From: Virgibacillus natechei
GTDB taxonomy: Bacteria > Bacillota > Bacilli > Bacillales > Amphibacillaceae
Direction of reading: 5' to 3'
Assembly (NCBI RefSeq): GCF_026013645.1
Contig: NZ_CP110224.1
Coordinates: forward strand, 744,001 to 808,000
Length of the DNA: 64,000 nucleotides
Both the position numbers and the translations under genes were made by a program. Below the pieces are notes generated by a model. It made no database searches. It was not told the origin of the DNA and saw only the letters and a list, made by a program, of their open reading frames with translations. This document shows positions 1 through 8,723 of this stretch, piece by piece (positions within the stretch are counted from its first letter, which is position 1; each line of letters starts with the position of its first letter).

Positions 1-373
1 TTGAACCATCAGGCCTTTTCCTGCTGCCAGGGACCGGCCCGGCGTACTTCACTCCTGTTGCGTCAAAATGATCGATGTAGTTATCCATCTTTTCCGCGCG
101 TAATGCCAATTGAATGATCCCTTCAATCTTATTATGAAATGCCGATACAAGCTGTTTAATAAGCGGATTCGTTGATTTTTTCGCGATACCTTCATCAAAA
201 ATTCCAATCCACTCCATATAGCAATCGTTTTCAAAGTAGGCTACGTAATTGTACGTTCCCCAATTGTCGTGTTTCCCTCCTTGGACAGTTGTAACACGAT
301 GCTTTCGTTCAAAATCATGGGCTGCTTGTGCTGGATCTTTTGTAGCGATGACGATATGATCAATAGCTAACAT
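1..373 (-). CDS. Glyoxalase-like (VOC) domain protein, 3' end outside window
   Basis: The reverse strand reads from ATG at 373 to the window edge with no stop (124 codons). It begins MLAIDHIVIATKDPAQAAHDF, the opening of glyoxalase-like VOC proteins, where a metal ligand such as this His normally sits in the first beta strand. A ribosome binding site GGAGGGG lies just upstream of the ATG. Residues 45-60 (YFENDCYMEWIGIFD) match the second strand of the Glyoxalase_3 type. The substrate cannot be told. It is transcribed divergently from the acetyltransferase at 461. The family call is fairly safe, the function open. Confidence 0.75.
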   Translation of the reverse strand, partial: MLAIDHIVIATKDPAQAAHDFERKHRVTTVQGGKHDNWGTYNYVAYFENDCYMEWIGIFDEGIAKKSTNPLIKQLVSAFHNKIEGIIQLALRAEKMDNYIDHFDATGVKYAGPVPGSRKRPDGS

Positions 374-460
374 AAAATTCCCCTCCAAAAATATTTCCTT
401 ATCGTAATTTTAGTGATGAATGTATATAATGAAAAGAAAATTATCCTAGGGGGCTTAGAA

Positions 461-1024
461 ATGAAAAATCCGATACTCAAAGATTTTCCTCATGAAATTC
501 GCACAAAACGTCTTTTAATCCGCTTGCCCCTTCCAGGTGATGGCGAAGTAGTATATCAAGCAATTCAAGCTAGCAAACGGGATTTGAAAAAATGGCTCCC
601 ATTTGCAAGGAAGGATCAGTCTCTGGAAGATGTAGAGATAAGTGTGCGAGAGGCCCATCTACAATTTTTAAAACGGGAGGATTTACGTTTGCATGTATTT
701 CATCAGGAAACGGGTGATTTTATAGGATCTTCTGGGTTACACCGCATCGATTGGGAGGTTCCTAAATTTGAAATCGGTTATTGGATTGACTCCAGACAAA
801 GCGGAAAAGGCTATATGACTGAAGCAGTAGAGGGAATTGCTGACTTTGCCTTTAGGGAACTAGATGCAAATAGGGTTGAAATACGTTGTGATACCAAAAA
901 TGCCAAAAGTAGGGCAATACCTGAACAGTTAGGATTTTTATTCGAGGGTATTCATTATAATGATTCCGTTCAGATTGATGGGGGCGAACTAAGAGATACA
1001 TGTGTTTATACAAAAACTAAATAA
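461..1024 (+). CDS. GNAT-family N-acetyltransferase (RimJ/RimL type)
   Basis: The protein (187 aa) starts MKNPILKDFPHEIRTKRLLI, typical of RimJ/RimL-like GNAT enzymes, which transfer acetyl from acetyl-CoA to protein N-termini or small amines. The middle has the strand 'FIGSSGLHRIDW', then 'FEIGYWIDSRQSGKGYMTEA', the acetyl-CoA-binding region with its Q-S-G-K-G-Y loop, and later 'SRAIPEQLGF' with the usual Leu-Gly-Phe. I chose ATG 461 over the upstream in-frame 413 because AGGGGG sits about 7 bases before 461 and family similarity starts there. It is a single gene with no obvious partner, and its substrate is unknown. Confidence 0.85.
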   Translation: MKNPILKDFPHEIRTKRLLIRLPLPGDGEVVYQAIQASKRDLKKWLPFARKDQSLEDVEISVREAHLQFLKREDLRLHVFHQETGDFIGSSGLHRIDWEVPKFEIGYWIDSRQSGKGYMTEAVEGIADFAFRELDANRVEIRCDTKNAKSRAIPEQLGFLFEGIHYNDSVQIDGGELRDTCVYTKTK

Positions 1025-1095
1025 TTACTGCTCTATTTTCATACCTTCTATGATATAGTACAGAAAAGAAGATCTATAAAGCAGGTGGAGAGAAT

Positions 1096-1788
1096 ATGGA
1101 ACAGCCAGCTATTCTGATTGTTGAAGATGAACGGAAATTAAGCCGGGTTTTGCAACTGGAGCTTGATTATGAAAATTACAAAACAGAAATTGCGGATAAT
1201 GGAAATGATGCACTTCGCTTGATGAAAGAAAAAGCGTGGGATTTAGTATTGCTTGATATTATGCTTCCTAACTTAAGTGGTATGGAAGTTTTACGGAGAA
1301 TAAGACGGACAGATGATAGCACACCAATTATTTTATTAACTGCCCGTGATGAGGTTCATGATAAAGTAAGTGGACTTGATTTAGGTGCTAATGATTATAT
1401 CACGAAACCATTTCAAATCGAGGAACTGCTTGCTCGCATTAGGGTACATCTCAGGAAATCTGTCACAGAAAAGGTTAATGGAAAGCAACTCGCTATCGGT
1501 GATCTACACGTCGATTTAAACGCTCATGAGGTGAAGCGGGCTAGCCGGGAAATTGAGCTCACACCACGGGAATTTGACTTGCTCGTATGTCTGTTAAAAA
1601 ATAAAAATATCGTTCTCACAAGGGATCAGCTTATTGAAAACGTTTGGGGATTTGATTATTTTGGTGACACAAACGTTGTGGATGTCTATATCCGTTATTT
1701 GCGCCAGAAAGTTGATAAGGGACACGAGCAAGCCTATATCCAGACGGTTCGAGGAGTAGGTTACACGATAAAGGATCACGTCCAATGA
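1096..1788 (+). CDS. OmpR-family response regulator (YkoG-like)
   Basis: This 230-aa protein has a receiver domain (residues 5-117) with phosphoacceptor Asp54 in 'LVLLDIMLPNLSG', acidic residues E10 and D11, Thr82 ('LLTARDEV') and Lys104 ('DYITKPF'), followed by a C-terminal winged-helix DNA-binding domain ending 'IQTVRGVGYTIK'. RBS AGGTGGAGAG precedes ATG 1096. It overlaps the kinase gene by four bases (ATGA), so the two are translationally coupled. The arrangement regulator-kinase-PepSY protein matches Bacillus subtilis ykoG-ykoH-ykoI; orthology is inferred from that and not proven. The likely target is the PepSY gene at 3228. Confidence 0.93.
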   Translation: MEQPAILIVEDERKLSRVLQLELDYENYKTEIADNGNDALRLMKEKAWDLVLLDIMLPNLSGMEVLRRIRRTDDSTPIILLTARDEVHDKVSGLDLGANDYITKPFQIEELLARIRVHLRKSVTEKVNGKQLAIGDLHVDLNAHEVKRASREIELTPREFDLLVCLLKNKNIVLTRDQLIENVWGFDYFGDTNVVDVYIRYLRQKVDKGHEQAYIQTVRGVGYTIKDHVQ

Positions 1789-3128
1789 AACTGCGTACGA
1801 AAATTCAATTGTTTTCAAGTTTATTTATGTTGGTATTAATTTTATTGGTCAATACGTCCATTTACTTTTTATTTTACAATATCACGGCTGACAGTGAACT
1901 GGAGCAATTGTCTGCCCAAACAAATACGATTACAGAAACATTGAATTCCAATCCAGATATTCCAACAAGCGATCTTTTAGACGCTTATTTACCGACGGAT
2001 GGGATGATTCGTGTCATTGCAGAAGATGAAAGTTTGTTAATTCCAGAACTGAAGAAACCAAATATATCCAGTGAATTACCAAGTGAATTTTCTGTTACGG
2101 AAACGCAAACGATTCTGTCACAGGAAAATGGCGCCGATGTTGCTATGATTTCAAAACCGATTATATGGAATAATGGAGACGTTGTAACATTACAGGTTTC
2201 GAGTCACCTTTTAGCACTTGAAGAAACCATGACAACCTTATTTTATGTATTGGTTGTAGCTTCTGTCATCATGCTTATTCCGTCTATTATTGCTGGGATG
2301 CTATTAAGCAGATTCTTATTGCGTCCGATTAAAGCCTTGATTCAAACGATGAAAGAAAATACAAGACATGCAAAATGGCAGAAGATAGATGTGCAAAATC
2401 GTTCTCGAGATGAGCTTTATGAAATGGAAAAGACATTCAATGAGATGATCGATTATTTAAAGGGAAATTTTGAAAAACAAGAGGTGTTTGTCTCTGATGC
2501 CTCTCATGAACTAAAAACGCCCATTTCTATTGTGAAAAGTTATGCACAGTTACTTGAGCGAAGGGGAAAAGAAAATCCGGAAGTATTCAACGAGTCTGTG
2601 GAGGCGATTGATTCTGAAGCGGATCGTATGCAAAAGTTAGTGGAGCAAATGCTATCACTTGCAAAAAATAAAACAAAAGCAGCCATGCAGCAGGTGGATA
2701 TGATCACGCTGAGCGAGGAGACAATTGCTACATTTCAAGGTGCCTATGATAGAAATATTAGCTTTGATAAACGCCATGAGAAGCTGCTTGTAAACGGGAA
2801 TCCCAATCAATTACAGCAAGTTGTCTATATTCTAATTGATAATGCATTAAAATACAGTAACGATGAAATTAAGATCGTCATTGATGAACGAAACAACGAA
2901 GCTATTTTTCAAGTAACGGATTATGGCCAGGGAATTCCCGAAAAGGAACAAGAGCGGATCTTTGACCGCTTTTACCGCATGGATAAAGCAAGAAGCAGGG
3001 ATACAGGTGGAACTGGACTTGGCTTAGCAATAGCCAATACAATCACTGATGCACATAACGGCAGGTTATTTGTAACAAGTAATGTTGGCGAAGGCTCAAC
3101 ATTTACCCTAACCCTGCCACTAGATTAA
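1785..3128 (+). CDS. Membrane sensor histidine kinase (YkoH-like)
   Basis: The 447-aa protein has a first membrane segment at about residues 10-32, an extracytoplasmic sensor loop to about 147, a second membrane segment at about 150-172 and then a HAMP linker. The H-box is 'SDASHELKTPIS' with phospho-His241. The ATPase core shows the N-box 'ILIDNALKYSNDEI', G1 'DYGQGIPEKEQERIFDRFYR' and G2 'GGTGLGLAIA'. All catalytic motifs are intact. It should phosphorylate the regulator encoded just upstream, with which it overlaps by four bases. The signal is unknown; the sensor loop has no recognisable domain. Confidence 0.93.
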   Translation: MKLRTKIQLFSSLFMLVLILLVNTSIYFLFYNITADSELEQLSAQTNTITETLNSNPDIPTSDLLDAYLPTDGMIRVIAEDESLLIPELKKPNISSELPSEFSVTETQTILSQENGADVAMISKPIIWNNGDVVTLQVSSHLLALEETMTTLFYVLVVASVIMLIPSIIAGMLLSRFLLRPIKALIQTMKENTRHAKWQKIDVQNRSRDELYEMEKTFNEMIDYLKGNFEKQEVFVSDASHELKTPISIVKSYAQLLERRGKENPEVFNESVEAIDSEADRMQKLVEQMLSLAKNKTKAAMQQVDMITLSEETIATFQGAYDRNISFDKRHEKLLVNGNPNQLQQVVYILIDNALKYSNDEIKIVIDERNNEAIFQVTDYGQGIPEKEQERIFDRFYRMDKARSRDTGGTGLGLAIANTITDAHNGRLFVTSNVGEGSTFTLTLPLD

Positions 3129-3140
3129 AAATTAATGATA

Positions 3141-3196
3141 TTCTCATCAAATTCTAATCTTAATCACATTGATCCTTCATTCTCCGGGGATATGAT
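3141..3196 (+). promoter_or_regulatory. Candidate regulator-activated promoter of the PepSY gene
   Basis: Two heptamers, TTCTCAT (3141-3147) and TTCTAAT (3152-3158), repeat with an 11-base period, the usual geometry of OmpR-family binding sites. They lie just upstream of a candidate -35 TTGATC (3169-3174) and -10 TATGAT (3191-3196) spaced 16 bases apart. The placement suggests activation by the neighbouring response regulator. Inference from sequence only. Confidence 0.45.
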
Positions 3197-3227
3197 GTAA
3201 TTAACAACAAACAAGGAGGAAAAAGAA

Positions 3228-3848
3228 ATGAAGAAAAAATTAGGGATTGCAATTGGAGCTATGGTTGGTGCTGTAGTTTTAGGATTAGGTATTTACCAAT
3301 CGGATGCTTCTCAGGCTAACCCAGAATTATCAACAGATGAAATTCTTCAAATGGTCACAGATCAATATCCTGGTACAATTACCGAGATGGAAATGGAAAA
3401 AGATGGAAACAGGGCAGTTTATGAAGTGGAAATAGAAAACGACGGGAAGGAATACGAAATAAAACTGGATGGCAGCAGTGGTGAAGTTTTGAATGTGAAA
3501 GAAAGAGAAATATCCAACAATATAGAAATAGCTGAAAAAGATGATGACGCAGATGATCGAAATGATAATCAAGGTACCAAAACTAACAATAACAATGATA
3601 GCCAAGACGACGGGAACAATGATGAGAATTCATCGAAAACGAATAATACGGTTATTGATTTAGGGAAGGCAGAAGAAATTGCATTAAATGAATTTGATGG
3701 TCAGATTACAGAACTTGAACTTGATGAAGACGACGGCCGTCTTATGTATGAAATTGAAATTGAAGACGGTGAAGATGAAGCAGAAATAGAGATTGATGCG
3801 TATACCGGAGAAATCCTTGTGATTGAAATCGATAGAGAAGATGATTAA
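3228..3848 (+). CDS. Exported protein with two PepSY domains
   Basis: The 206-aa product has an N-terminal hydrophobic segment (residues 3-23, signal peptide or anchor) and two PepSY modules. Module 1 spans about residues 36-93 ('QYPGTITEMEMEKDG' to 'GSSGEVLNVKER') and module 2 about 143-202 ('DLGKAEEIALNEFDGQITEL' to 'DAYTGEILVIE'). An Asn/Asp-rich linker (about 97-138) joins them. PepSY domains are associated with peptidase inhibition or metal-linked surface functions. RBS AAGGAGGAAAAAG fits ATG 3228. It follows the two-component pair as in ykoGHI and ends at a strong terminator. Its 3' third is duplicated at 21.3 kb. Confidence 0.85.
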   Translation: MKKKLGIAIGAMVGAVVLGLGIYQSDASQANPELSTDEILQMVTDQYPGTITEMEMEKDGNRAVYEVEIENDGKEYEIKLDGSSGEVLNVKEREISNNIEIAEKDDDADDRNDNQGTKTNNNNDSQDDGNNDENSSKTNNTVIDLGKAEEIALNEFDGQITELELDEDDGRLMYEIEIEDGEDEAEIEIDAYTGEILVIEIDREDD

Positions 3849-3854
3849 TTATCA

Positions 3855-3890
3855 AAATAGCTACCAGCCTCTTAGTGCTGGTAGCTATTT
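3855..3890 (+). terminator. Rho-independent terminator
   Basis: Perfect 14-bp stem (3855-3868 with 3877-3890), 8-base loop CTCTTAGT, T-rich 3' arm end. It follows the PepSY stop codon. A copy with the same stem and loop occurs at 21582-21619. Confidence 0.9.
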
Positions 3891-3940
3891 CTATTATACT
3901 TCGGTTACTTACTATAACGACAAGGTAATACATAATAAGT

Positions 3941-4168
3941 TTGAGGATTGTAGACCATATCATGCCTAACTACGACAAAGCGCTTTTTTATGCAATGGAA
4001 ATGCCGGAGCAAATGACATGGAAAAAAATGGCACAGACCTTACCTGTATTAGCTAAAGTAATAAAGGAACTAACCGTTATTCAAACGAACAGCGTTGAGG
4101 AAGCAAAAAGGGCATGTGTCGCTTTTGCCAATCAAATAGATCTTCTTATTATACTTGGAATATATTGA
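3941..4168 (+). pseudogene. Remnant of a diacylglycerol kinase-type (DAGK_cat) gene
   Basis: The reading frame contains 'VIKELTVIQTNSVEEAKRAC' followed by 'ANQIDLLIILG' and then stops. This resembles the N-terminal part of lipid-kinase catalytic domains just before the conserved GGDGT nucleotide-binding motif, which is missing because the frame ends at 4168. There is no convincing RBS. I read it as a truncated relic. The identification rests on a short pattern and is tentative. Confidence 0.4.
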
Positions 4169-4594
4169 CATATTTTCGTTTATGTAATTATAGTTAAATA
4201 GGTCTAGAAAAAGTGAGGAAAAGAGGTAAGAAAGTATTAAAAGTAAATATTTTGAAAAATGAATATTTATATCCATAAAACTTAATAAACATATCGTTTA
4301 TCATCCTTTACATAGATATTATTACCCATAAATAAGTAATATTCTAATTAAAATAAGTAATCTAAAGCAATTTTTTATAAGTTATAAGACTTATATAAAC
4401 CTGCCGTATTTTGTCATATGATTGACATATTTAAGTTTTTTGGCATTATTATACTAGATAATTATAGTTATTAATTGGATAGAGAAAAAAGGTTCGTCGG
4501 AATCGAAACGGAAAACTGTTTTGACGGAAGTATATTATTTCGATGTGATATATCCTGCATTGGCAGTATTTTTAAAAAAAGAAGTGGATTTATC
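4165..4594 (+). promoter_or_regulatory. AT-rich leader of the pilin cluster with two candidate promoters
   Basis: This stretch is very AT-rich and holds no convincing gene. A -35 TTGACA at 4165-4170 pairs with TATAGT at 4189-4194 (18-base spacer). A second TTGACA at 4422-4427 has only poorly spaced TA-rich hexamers downstream. Either could drive the Flp pilin and following genes. Codons in frame with the pilin extend up to 4475 but look non-coding, and the pilin start at 4595 fits its family better. Confidence 0.4.
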
Positions 4595-4771
4595 ATGAAT
4601 CAATTAACAACATTTTTTAAGAACTTTTGGAATGACGAGGAAGGACTCGAAACTGTAGAAATACTATTAATATTATCTGTACTTATCGTAATCGCAATAA
4701 TGTTTAGGGATAGAATAGGAATATGGGTTAACGCACTATTTGAAGATATTGATGATCAATTAATGAATTAA
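4595..4771 (+). CDS. Flp/Fap-type (type IVb) pilin
   Basis: The 58-aa protein matches small Flp1-type pilins: a charged leader, 'WNDEEGLETVEILLILSVLI', a hydrophobic stretch with Glu after the cleavage region, then a short tail. Prepilin peptidases of the TadV type cut after the Gly of 'EEG' so that the Glu at about +5 enters the pilus core. The A24 peptidase at 12396 is the probable partner. I chose ATG 4595 because longer in-frame starts give an implausible leader. TadE-like genes follow at once, as in Tad clusters. Confidence 0.82.
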   Translation: MNQLTTFFKNFWNDEEGLETVEILLILSVLIVIAIMFRDRIGIWVNALFEDIDDQLMN

Positions 4772-4786
4772 TTACTGAATTTTGGG

Positions 4787-5440
4787 GTGGTAATCAAGAA
4801 ACCCTTCTTAAAAGATGAACGAGGGAGTTTTACTTTTGAAGCGACCCTTGTTTTCCCCTCATTCCTGATATTCGTACTCGCGGGGGTATTCTTTTGTATT
4901 GTTATTTTTCAGATTGGAACTGCACATTACGTTGCACAAAAAGCAGCATCAGAGGTGGCTTACACTTGGAACAACTCGCATAAAGACTTGGAAACAGGTG
5001 AATTTGATAAGCAGTATTATACGGGTTTAGGAGAAGGTGGAGAAGCTGGGTTGTATTGGCGTATTTTTGATAATGGTGTCTTAGGGATGTTTGGTTTGGA
5101 AGGAGTGTTTAAAGCTGAAGATCAAAGATTAACTGAAAGAAAAGTGAACAAAGCAAGATTAAAATATAATAATCCTTTGGAAGTAAATGTTAAATACAAT
5201 AACAGTATAATTTATAGTGAAGTAGAAGTTACAGCTGAGTCCGAGCTATATATGCCTTCTTTTTTGAAAGATATGTTAGGCAGTAGCAACTCATTGCAGG
5301 CTACTTCAAGTCGTGTAGTCACTGAGTCACCTGAATTAATACGCACATTTAATTTTGGGAAGTATTTATGGAAAGCCATTGGGTTACAGGACGCAACGGA
5401 GGATATCACCAATTCGATTGACGAATTTTTTAGTAATTAA
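4787..5440 (+). CDS. TadE-like minor pseudopilin
   Basis: The 217-aa product begins with a short basic leader and 'DERGSFTFEATLVFPSFLIF', the TadE signature: Gly before the cleavage site, Phe-Thr-Phe-Glu, then a membrane helix (about residues 15-45). The C-terminal part is predicted exported and ends 'TNSIDEFFSN'. TadE proteins are minor pseudopilins processed by the prepilin peptidase. The GTG start at 4787 overlaps a GGGGTGG that could be its own RBS, so the exact start is uncertain. The DNA from 4893 onward is repeated in tandem at 6034. Confidence 0.75.
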   Translation: MVIKKPFLKDERGSFTFEATLVFPSFLIFVLAGVFFCIVIFQIGTAHYVAQKAASEVAYTWNNSHKDLETGEFDKQYYTGLGEGGEAGLYWRIFDNGVLGMFGLEGVFKAEDQRLTERKVNKARLKYNNPLEVNVKYNNSIIYSEVEVTAESELYMPSFLKDMLGSSNSLQATSSRVVTESPELIRTFNFGKYLWKAIGLQDATEDITNSIDEFFSN

Positions 5441-5458
5441 CAGATGGAGGGGAGCAAC

Positions 5459-6025
5459 ATGAAACAACTTATTAAACTATCATTGCTGCTTATGCTAAGT
5501 TTATTTATTATTGCAGGCTGTTCTGACCAAGAAGGTGGTGAAGATGATTCGGATTCGGAAAACTCTAGCAGGAAGAATGATACCCATGTTGAACACCAGG
5601 AAGGCCTTGAAATAGGCGAAACCGGGATTGTTGAGGATAATAATAGAAAATATGAAATTACTTTAAATTCGGTTGAATATGTTGATAGTGTAGGGGGCTT
5701 AGAGCCAAACGGAGAAACCTTTGTGGAAGCGAATATCACAGTGAAAAATATAGATGATGACAGTTTTAATGCAAGTAATATCTATGAACCTGGCTTCGGG
5801 CCAGAGTATGAACTTCAGGCATCTCAGAACCCAATATTTATGGATGCAGATAATGTCGAACAAGATTTATTGGAAGGTGAGATTGCACCAGGGGAAACAG
5901 TGTCAGGTGACCATGTATTTGAAATAGAAGAAATAGTGGATGAATATAAGTTTGCCATTGGAGGGAAAGGTGTGCAAATAAGAACATACGCCCAATGGGA
6001 AGTTTCGGAAAGTGAAATTAAGTAA
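5459..6025 (+). CDS. DUF4352-type lipoprotein, paralogue 1
   Basis: The 188-aa protein has a lipoprotein signal peptide ending in the lipobox 'FIIAGC', a short acidic spacer and a beta-rich domain: 'GETGIV' followed by 'KYEITLNSVEYVD', 'FVEANITVKNIDD', 'LLEGEIAPGETVSGDHVFEI'. This is the pattern of DUF4352 (immunoglobulin-like fold, extracellular, function unknown). I placed the start at ATG 5459 because GGAGGGG precedes it with good spacing. Five further paralogues lie in the window, most directly after TadE-like genes, so a role at the cell-surface pilus apparatus is a reasonable guess. Confidence 0.8.
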   Translation: MKQLIKLSLLLMLSLFIIAGCSDQEGGEDDSDSENSSRKNDTHVEHQEGLEIGETGIVEDNNRKYEITLNSVEYVDSVGGLEPNGETFVEANITVKNIDDDSFNASNIYEPGFGPEYELQASQNPIFMDADNVEQDLLEGEIAPGETVSGDHVFEIEEIVDEYKFAIGGKGVQIRTYAQWEVSESEIK

Positions 6026-6033
6026 CTAGATAG

Positions 6034-6581
6034 TTTGTATTGTTATTTTTCAGATTGGAACTGCACATTACGTTGCACAAAAAGCAGCATCAGAGGTGGC
6101 TTACACTTGGAACAACTCGCATAAATACTTGGAAACAGGTGAATTTGATAAACAGTATTATACGGGTCTAGATAAGGGAGGCGATGGGTTATACTGGCGT
6201 ATTTTTGATAATGGTGTTTTACAAATGTTTGGTCTAGATGGGGTGTTTAATCCTGAAGGAGATAGTCTAACCTTTGAAAAAACAATAAAAGCTTATAATA
6301 AATATAGTAATCCCCTTGAAGTAAATGTTGAATACAACAACGAAATTATATACAGTGAGGTAGTAGCGACTGCTGAGTCAGAGTTATATATGCCTGCTTT
6401 CTTGAAGAATATCTTAAGTAGTGATAGCAACTCGTTGAAGGCTACTTCAAGTCGGGTAGTGACAGAAACTCCTGAATTAATACGCACATTTAATTTTGCA
6501 AAGTATTTATGGAAAGCCACGGGGCTACAGGACGTAGCGGAAGGTATCACTAATTCGATTGACGAATTTTTTAGTAATTAA
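6034..6581 (+). pseudogene. TadE-like tail without its membrane segment
   Basis: This is the second copy of the TadE tail, in frame from about 6039 to 6581, starting 'AYTWNNSHKYLETGEFDKQY' and ending 'TNSIDEFFSN'. It lacks the leader peptide, cleavage motif and membrane helix because the duplication began inside the parent gene. It has no RBS of its own and sits directly after the stop of the lipoprotein gene. As it stands it cannot be exported. The coding frame is otherwise intact and has diverged from copy 1, so it could serve as a recombination reservoir. Confidence 0.75.
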
Positions 6582-6599
6582 CAGATGGAGGGGAGCAAC

Positions 6600-7226
6600 A
6601 TGAAACAGTATATTAAACTAACACTGTTACTCACACTAAGTCTATTCATTATCATCGGCTGTTCTGACCAAGAAAACAAAGAAAGCCAGACAGATGAGCA
6701 AGAAAATAATAACGAGGAAACAAATGCTGAACAGGAAGAGGCTAAAAGTGTAGAAAATCAAGGCAGTGAGGAAGATTCCAGTGACACTCATGTTGAACAT
6801 CAAGAAGGCTTAAACATAGGTGAGACAGGAATCGTTGCAGATGACAATGAAAAATATGAAGTAACCTTAAATTCAGTTAATTATGATGGTGATATTACTG
6901 GTGGAGCAGATGTGGAAACTTTTGCTGTTGCAAATATCACAGTAAAGAACATAGATGATCACAGCTTTGATGCTAAAAATATTTATGAGCCTAGTTTTGG
7001 TCCCGATGGTGAGTTTCAATCATCCCTGAATTCAGTATTAATGGATATGGACAATAATGATTTGGAATTACTAGAAGGTGAAATATCACCGGAGGAATCA
7101 GTTTCAGGTGATCATGTGTTTGGAGTTGCTGAAATGAAGGATAATTACATGTTTATAATTGGTGGAAGTGGTCACCAAATAAAAACGTATGCCCAATGGG
7201 AAGTTTCTGATAGTGAAATTGAGTAA
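6600..7226 (+). CDS. DUF4352-type lipoprotein, paralogue 2
   Basis: The 208-aa protein starts MKQYIKLTLLLTLSLFIIIG with lipobox Cys in 'IIIGCSDQ', then an acidic, Gln/Glu/Asn-rich spacer longer than in paralogue 1, then the conserved domain ('HVEHQEGLNIGETGIV' to 'AQWEVSDSEIE'). RBS GGAGGGG precedes ATG 6600. It belongs to the second duplicated unit. The spacer varies much more between paralogues than the domain, as in surface proteins needing different reach from the membrane. Confidence 0.8.
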   Translation: MKQYIKLTLLLTLSLFIIIGCSDQENKESQTDEQENNNEETNAEQEEAKSVENQGSEEDSSDTHVEHQEGLNIGETGIVADDNEKYEVTLNSVNYDGDITGGADVETFAVANITVKNIDDHSFDAKNIYEPSFGPDGEFQSSLNSVLMDMDNNDLELLEGEISPEESVSGDHVFGVAEMKDNYMFIIGGSGHQIKTYAQWEVSDSEIE

Positions 7227-7335
7227 CAGCAACCACTTAAATTATTTGTATGTATCGTTATTGTTAAAATTTTAAAGTTTACTAACGTTATTTTGGTGTT
7301 ACGAATATAACCCTCTGTAAGAAGGAGCAGGTCAG

Positions 7336-7989
7336 ATGGTACAAAACGTGAAACAATTTACAAAACTACTATTATTAATGTCATTAGTCTTAATCATGTT
7401 AGTTGGATGTTCTAATAATGAAGAGGATGAGGGTCAGACAACAGGCGAAGAAGATAACAACAGTCAGGAAACAAGTGCAGCACAGGAAGAAGAGGATGGT
7501 GAAGGAGTCGATGAAAGTGCAGAAGATACCAGTGATAGTAATGATGACTATGTTGAACACCAGGAAGGCTTGAAAATGGGCGAAACTGGGGTCGTTGAAG
7601 ATAATAACAAAAAATATGAGGTAACTTTGAATTCTATTGAATATGTAGATGTTGTTGGTGACTTTGAAGCAGAAGGGGATACTTATGCAGTTTCGAATAT
7701 AACTGTGACGAACATCGACGACCACAGCTTTAACGCCAAGGATATTTATAGGCCCGGATTTGGCCCTGAAAATGAATTAGATGCTTCTCTAAATCAAGTA
7801 CTATTAGATAATTCAGATAGAGTTGATCAAGATTTACTGGAAGGTGAAATAGCACCTGGCGAAGATATAACTGGTGTCCACGTATTTGATATAGAAAGAA
7901 CAGAAGATTATGTGTTTGCACTAGGTGGAAGTGGTGTTCAAATAAGAACCTATGCCCAATGGGAAATTTCTGACAGTGAAATTGAGTAA
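7336..7989 (+). CDS. DUF4352-type lipoprotein, paralogue 3
   Basis: The 217-aa protein has a signal peptide with lipobox 'IMLVGCSN', a strongly acidic spacer of about 45 residues, and the family domain ending 'AQWEISDSEIE'. AAGGAG lies 8 bases before ATG 7336. Unlike paralogues 1 and 2 it has no TadE tail in front; a 109-base gap with no clear motif separates it from paralogue 2. It may be cotranscribed with its neighbours. Function unknown. Confidence 0.8.
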   Translation: MVQNVKQFTKLLLLMSLVLIMLVGCSNNEEDEGQTTGEEDNNSQETSAAQEEEDGEGVDESAEDTSDSNDDYVEHQEGLKMGETGVVEDNNKKYEVTLNSIEYVDVVGDFEAEGDTYAVSNITVTNIDDHSFNAKDIYRPGFGPENELDASLNQVLLDNSDRVDQDLLEGEIAPGEDITGVHVFDIERTEDYVFALGGSGVQIRTYAQWEISDSEIE

Positions 7990-8069
7990 CAGCTTATAAT
8001 ATTAATAGGGAAGCTAATAAGATAAATTTGGTATGGCGGTGTTAAACCTTTATATAAGGAGCGAGTTAG

Positions 8070-8723
8070 TTGGGACACTACATGAAACAATTTATTAAAC
8101 TATCATTGTTATTCACACTAGCTTTAATTTTGGTAGTTGGTTGTTCTAATAATGAAGATGATGATCAGACAGCAGGCGAAGAAGATAACAATAAACAGGA
8201 AACAAGTACAGTAGAGGAAGATGAGGATAGTGAAGTAGATGATTCAAGTGAAGAGGAATCTAGTGATAGTAATGATACCCATATTGAACACCAGAAAGGG
8301 CTTAAAATGGGTGAAACAGGAATCGTGGAGGATAATGGAGACAATAAATACGAAGTCACTTTAAATTCGGTTGAATATGTAGATGTGGTTGGGGGATTAG
8401 ATTCAGAAGGTGAAACTCATGCAGTTGCGAATATGACGGTGAAAAACATAGGTGATAATAATTTTAATGCCAAAAACATTTATGAACCTGGTTTTGGACC
8501 AGATGGCGAACTTCAGTCATCTTTAAACTCAGTATTAATGGATGTAGATGATGTTGAAGAAGATTTATTGGAAGGTGAAATAGCACCTGGTGAATCGGCC
8601 ACGGGTGATCATGTTTTTGTGGTAGAAGAAAAACATGATAATTATTTATTTATAATAGGAGGAAGCGGTCATCAAATAATAACTTACGCCAATTGGGATG
8701 TTCCAGAAAGTGAAGTTGAATGA
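8070..8723 (+). CDS. DUF4352-type lipoprotein, paralogue 4
   Basis: The 217-aa product (213 if the ATG at 8082 is used) carries lipobox 'ILVVGCSN', an acidic Ser/Glu/Asp spacer and the conserved domain ending 'ANWDVPESEVE'. AAGGAG at 8056-8061 is spaced best for the TTG at 8070, but the MKQFIKLSLLF opening shared by the family starts at 8082, so either may be right. It is followed after 98 bases by the TadG-like gene. Confidence 0.8.
   Translation: MGHYMKQFIKLSLLFTLALILVVGCSNNEDDDQTAGEEDNNKQETSTVEEDEDSEVDDSSEEESSDSNDTHIEHQKGLKMGETGIVEDNGDNKYEVTLNSVEYVDVVGGLDSEGETHAVANMTVKNIGDNNFNAKNIYEPGFGPDGELQSSLNSVLMDVDDVEEDLLEGEIAPGESATGDHVFVVEEKHDNYLFIIGGSGHQIITYANWDVPESEVE

Larger units (their letters stand above)
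4893..7226 (+). repeat. Tandem duplication of a [TadE tail + DUF4352 lipoprotein] unit
   Basis: Unit 1 runs from 4893 to about 6033 and unit 2 from 6034 to about 7226. Both begin TTTGTATT followed by GTTATTTTTCAGATTGG and stay closely similar through the TadE tail, the GGAGGGGAGCAAC ribosome binding site and into the lipoprotein. The same TTTGTATT follows the lipoprotein stop at about 18966, inside ACTAGATAGTTTGTATT, but there continues into a different sequence. The join at 6034 is therefore most simply explained by recombination at this 8-base match. Confidence 0.8.
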
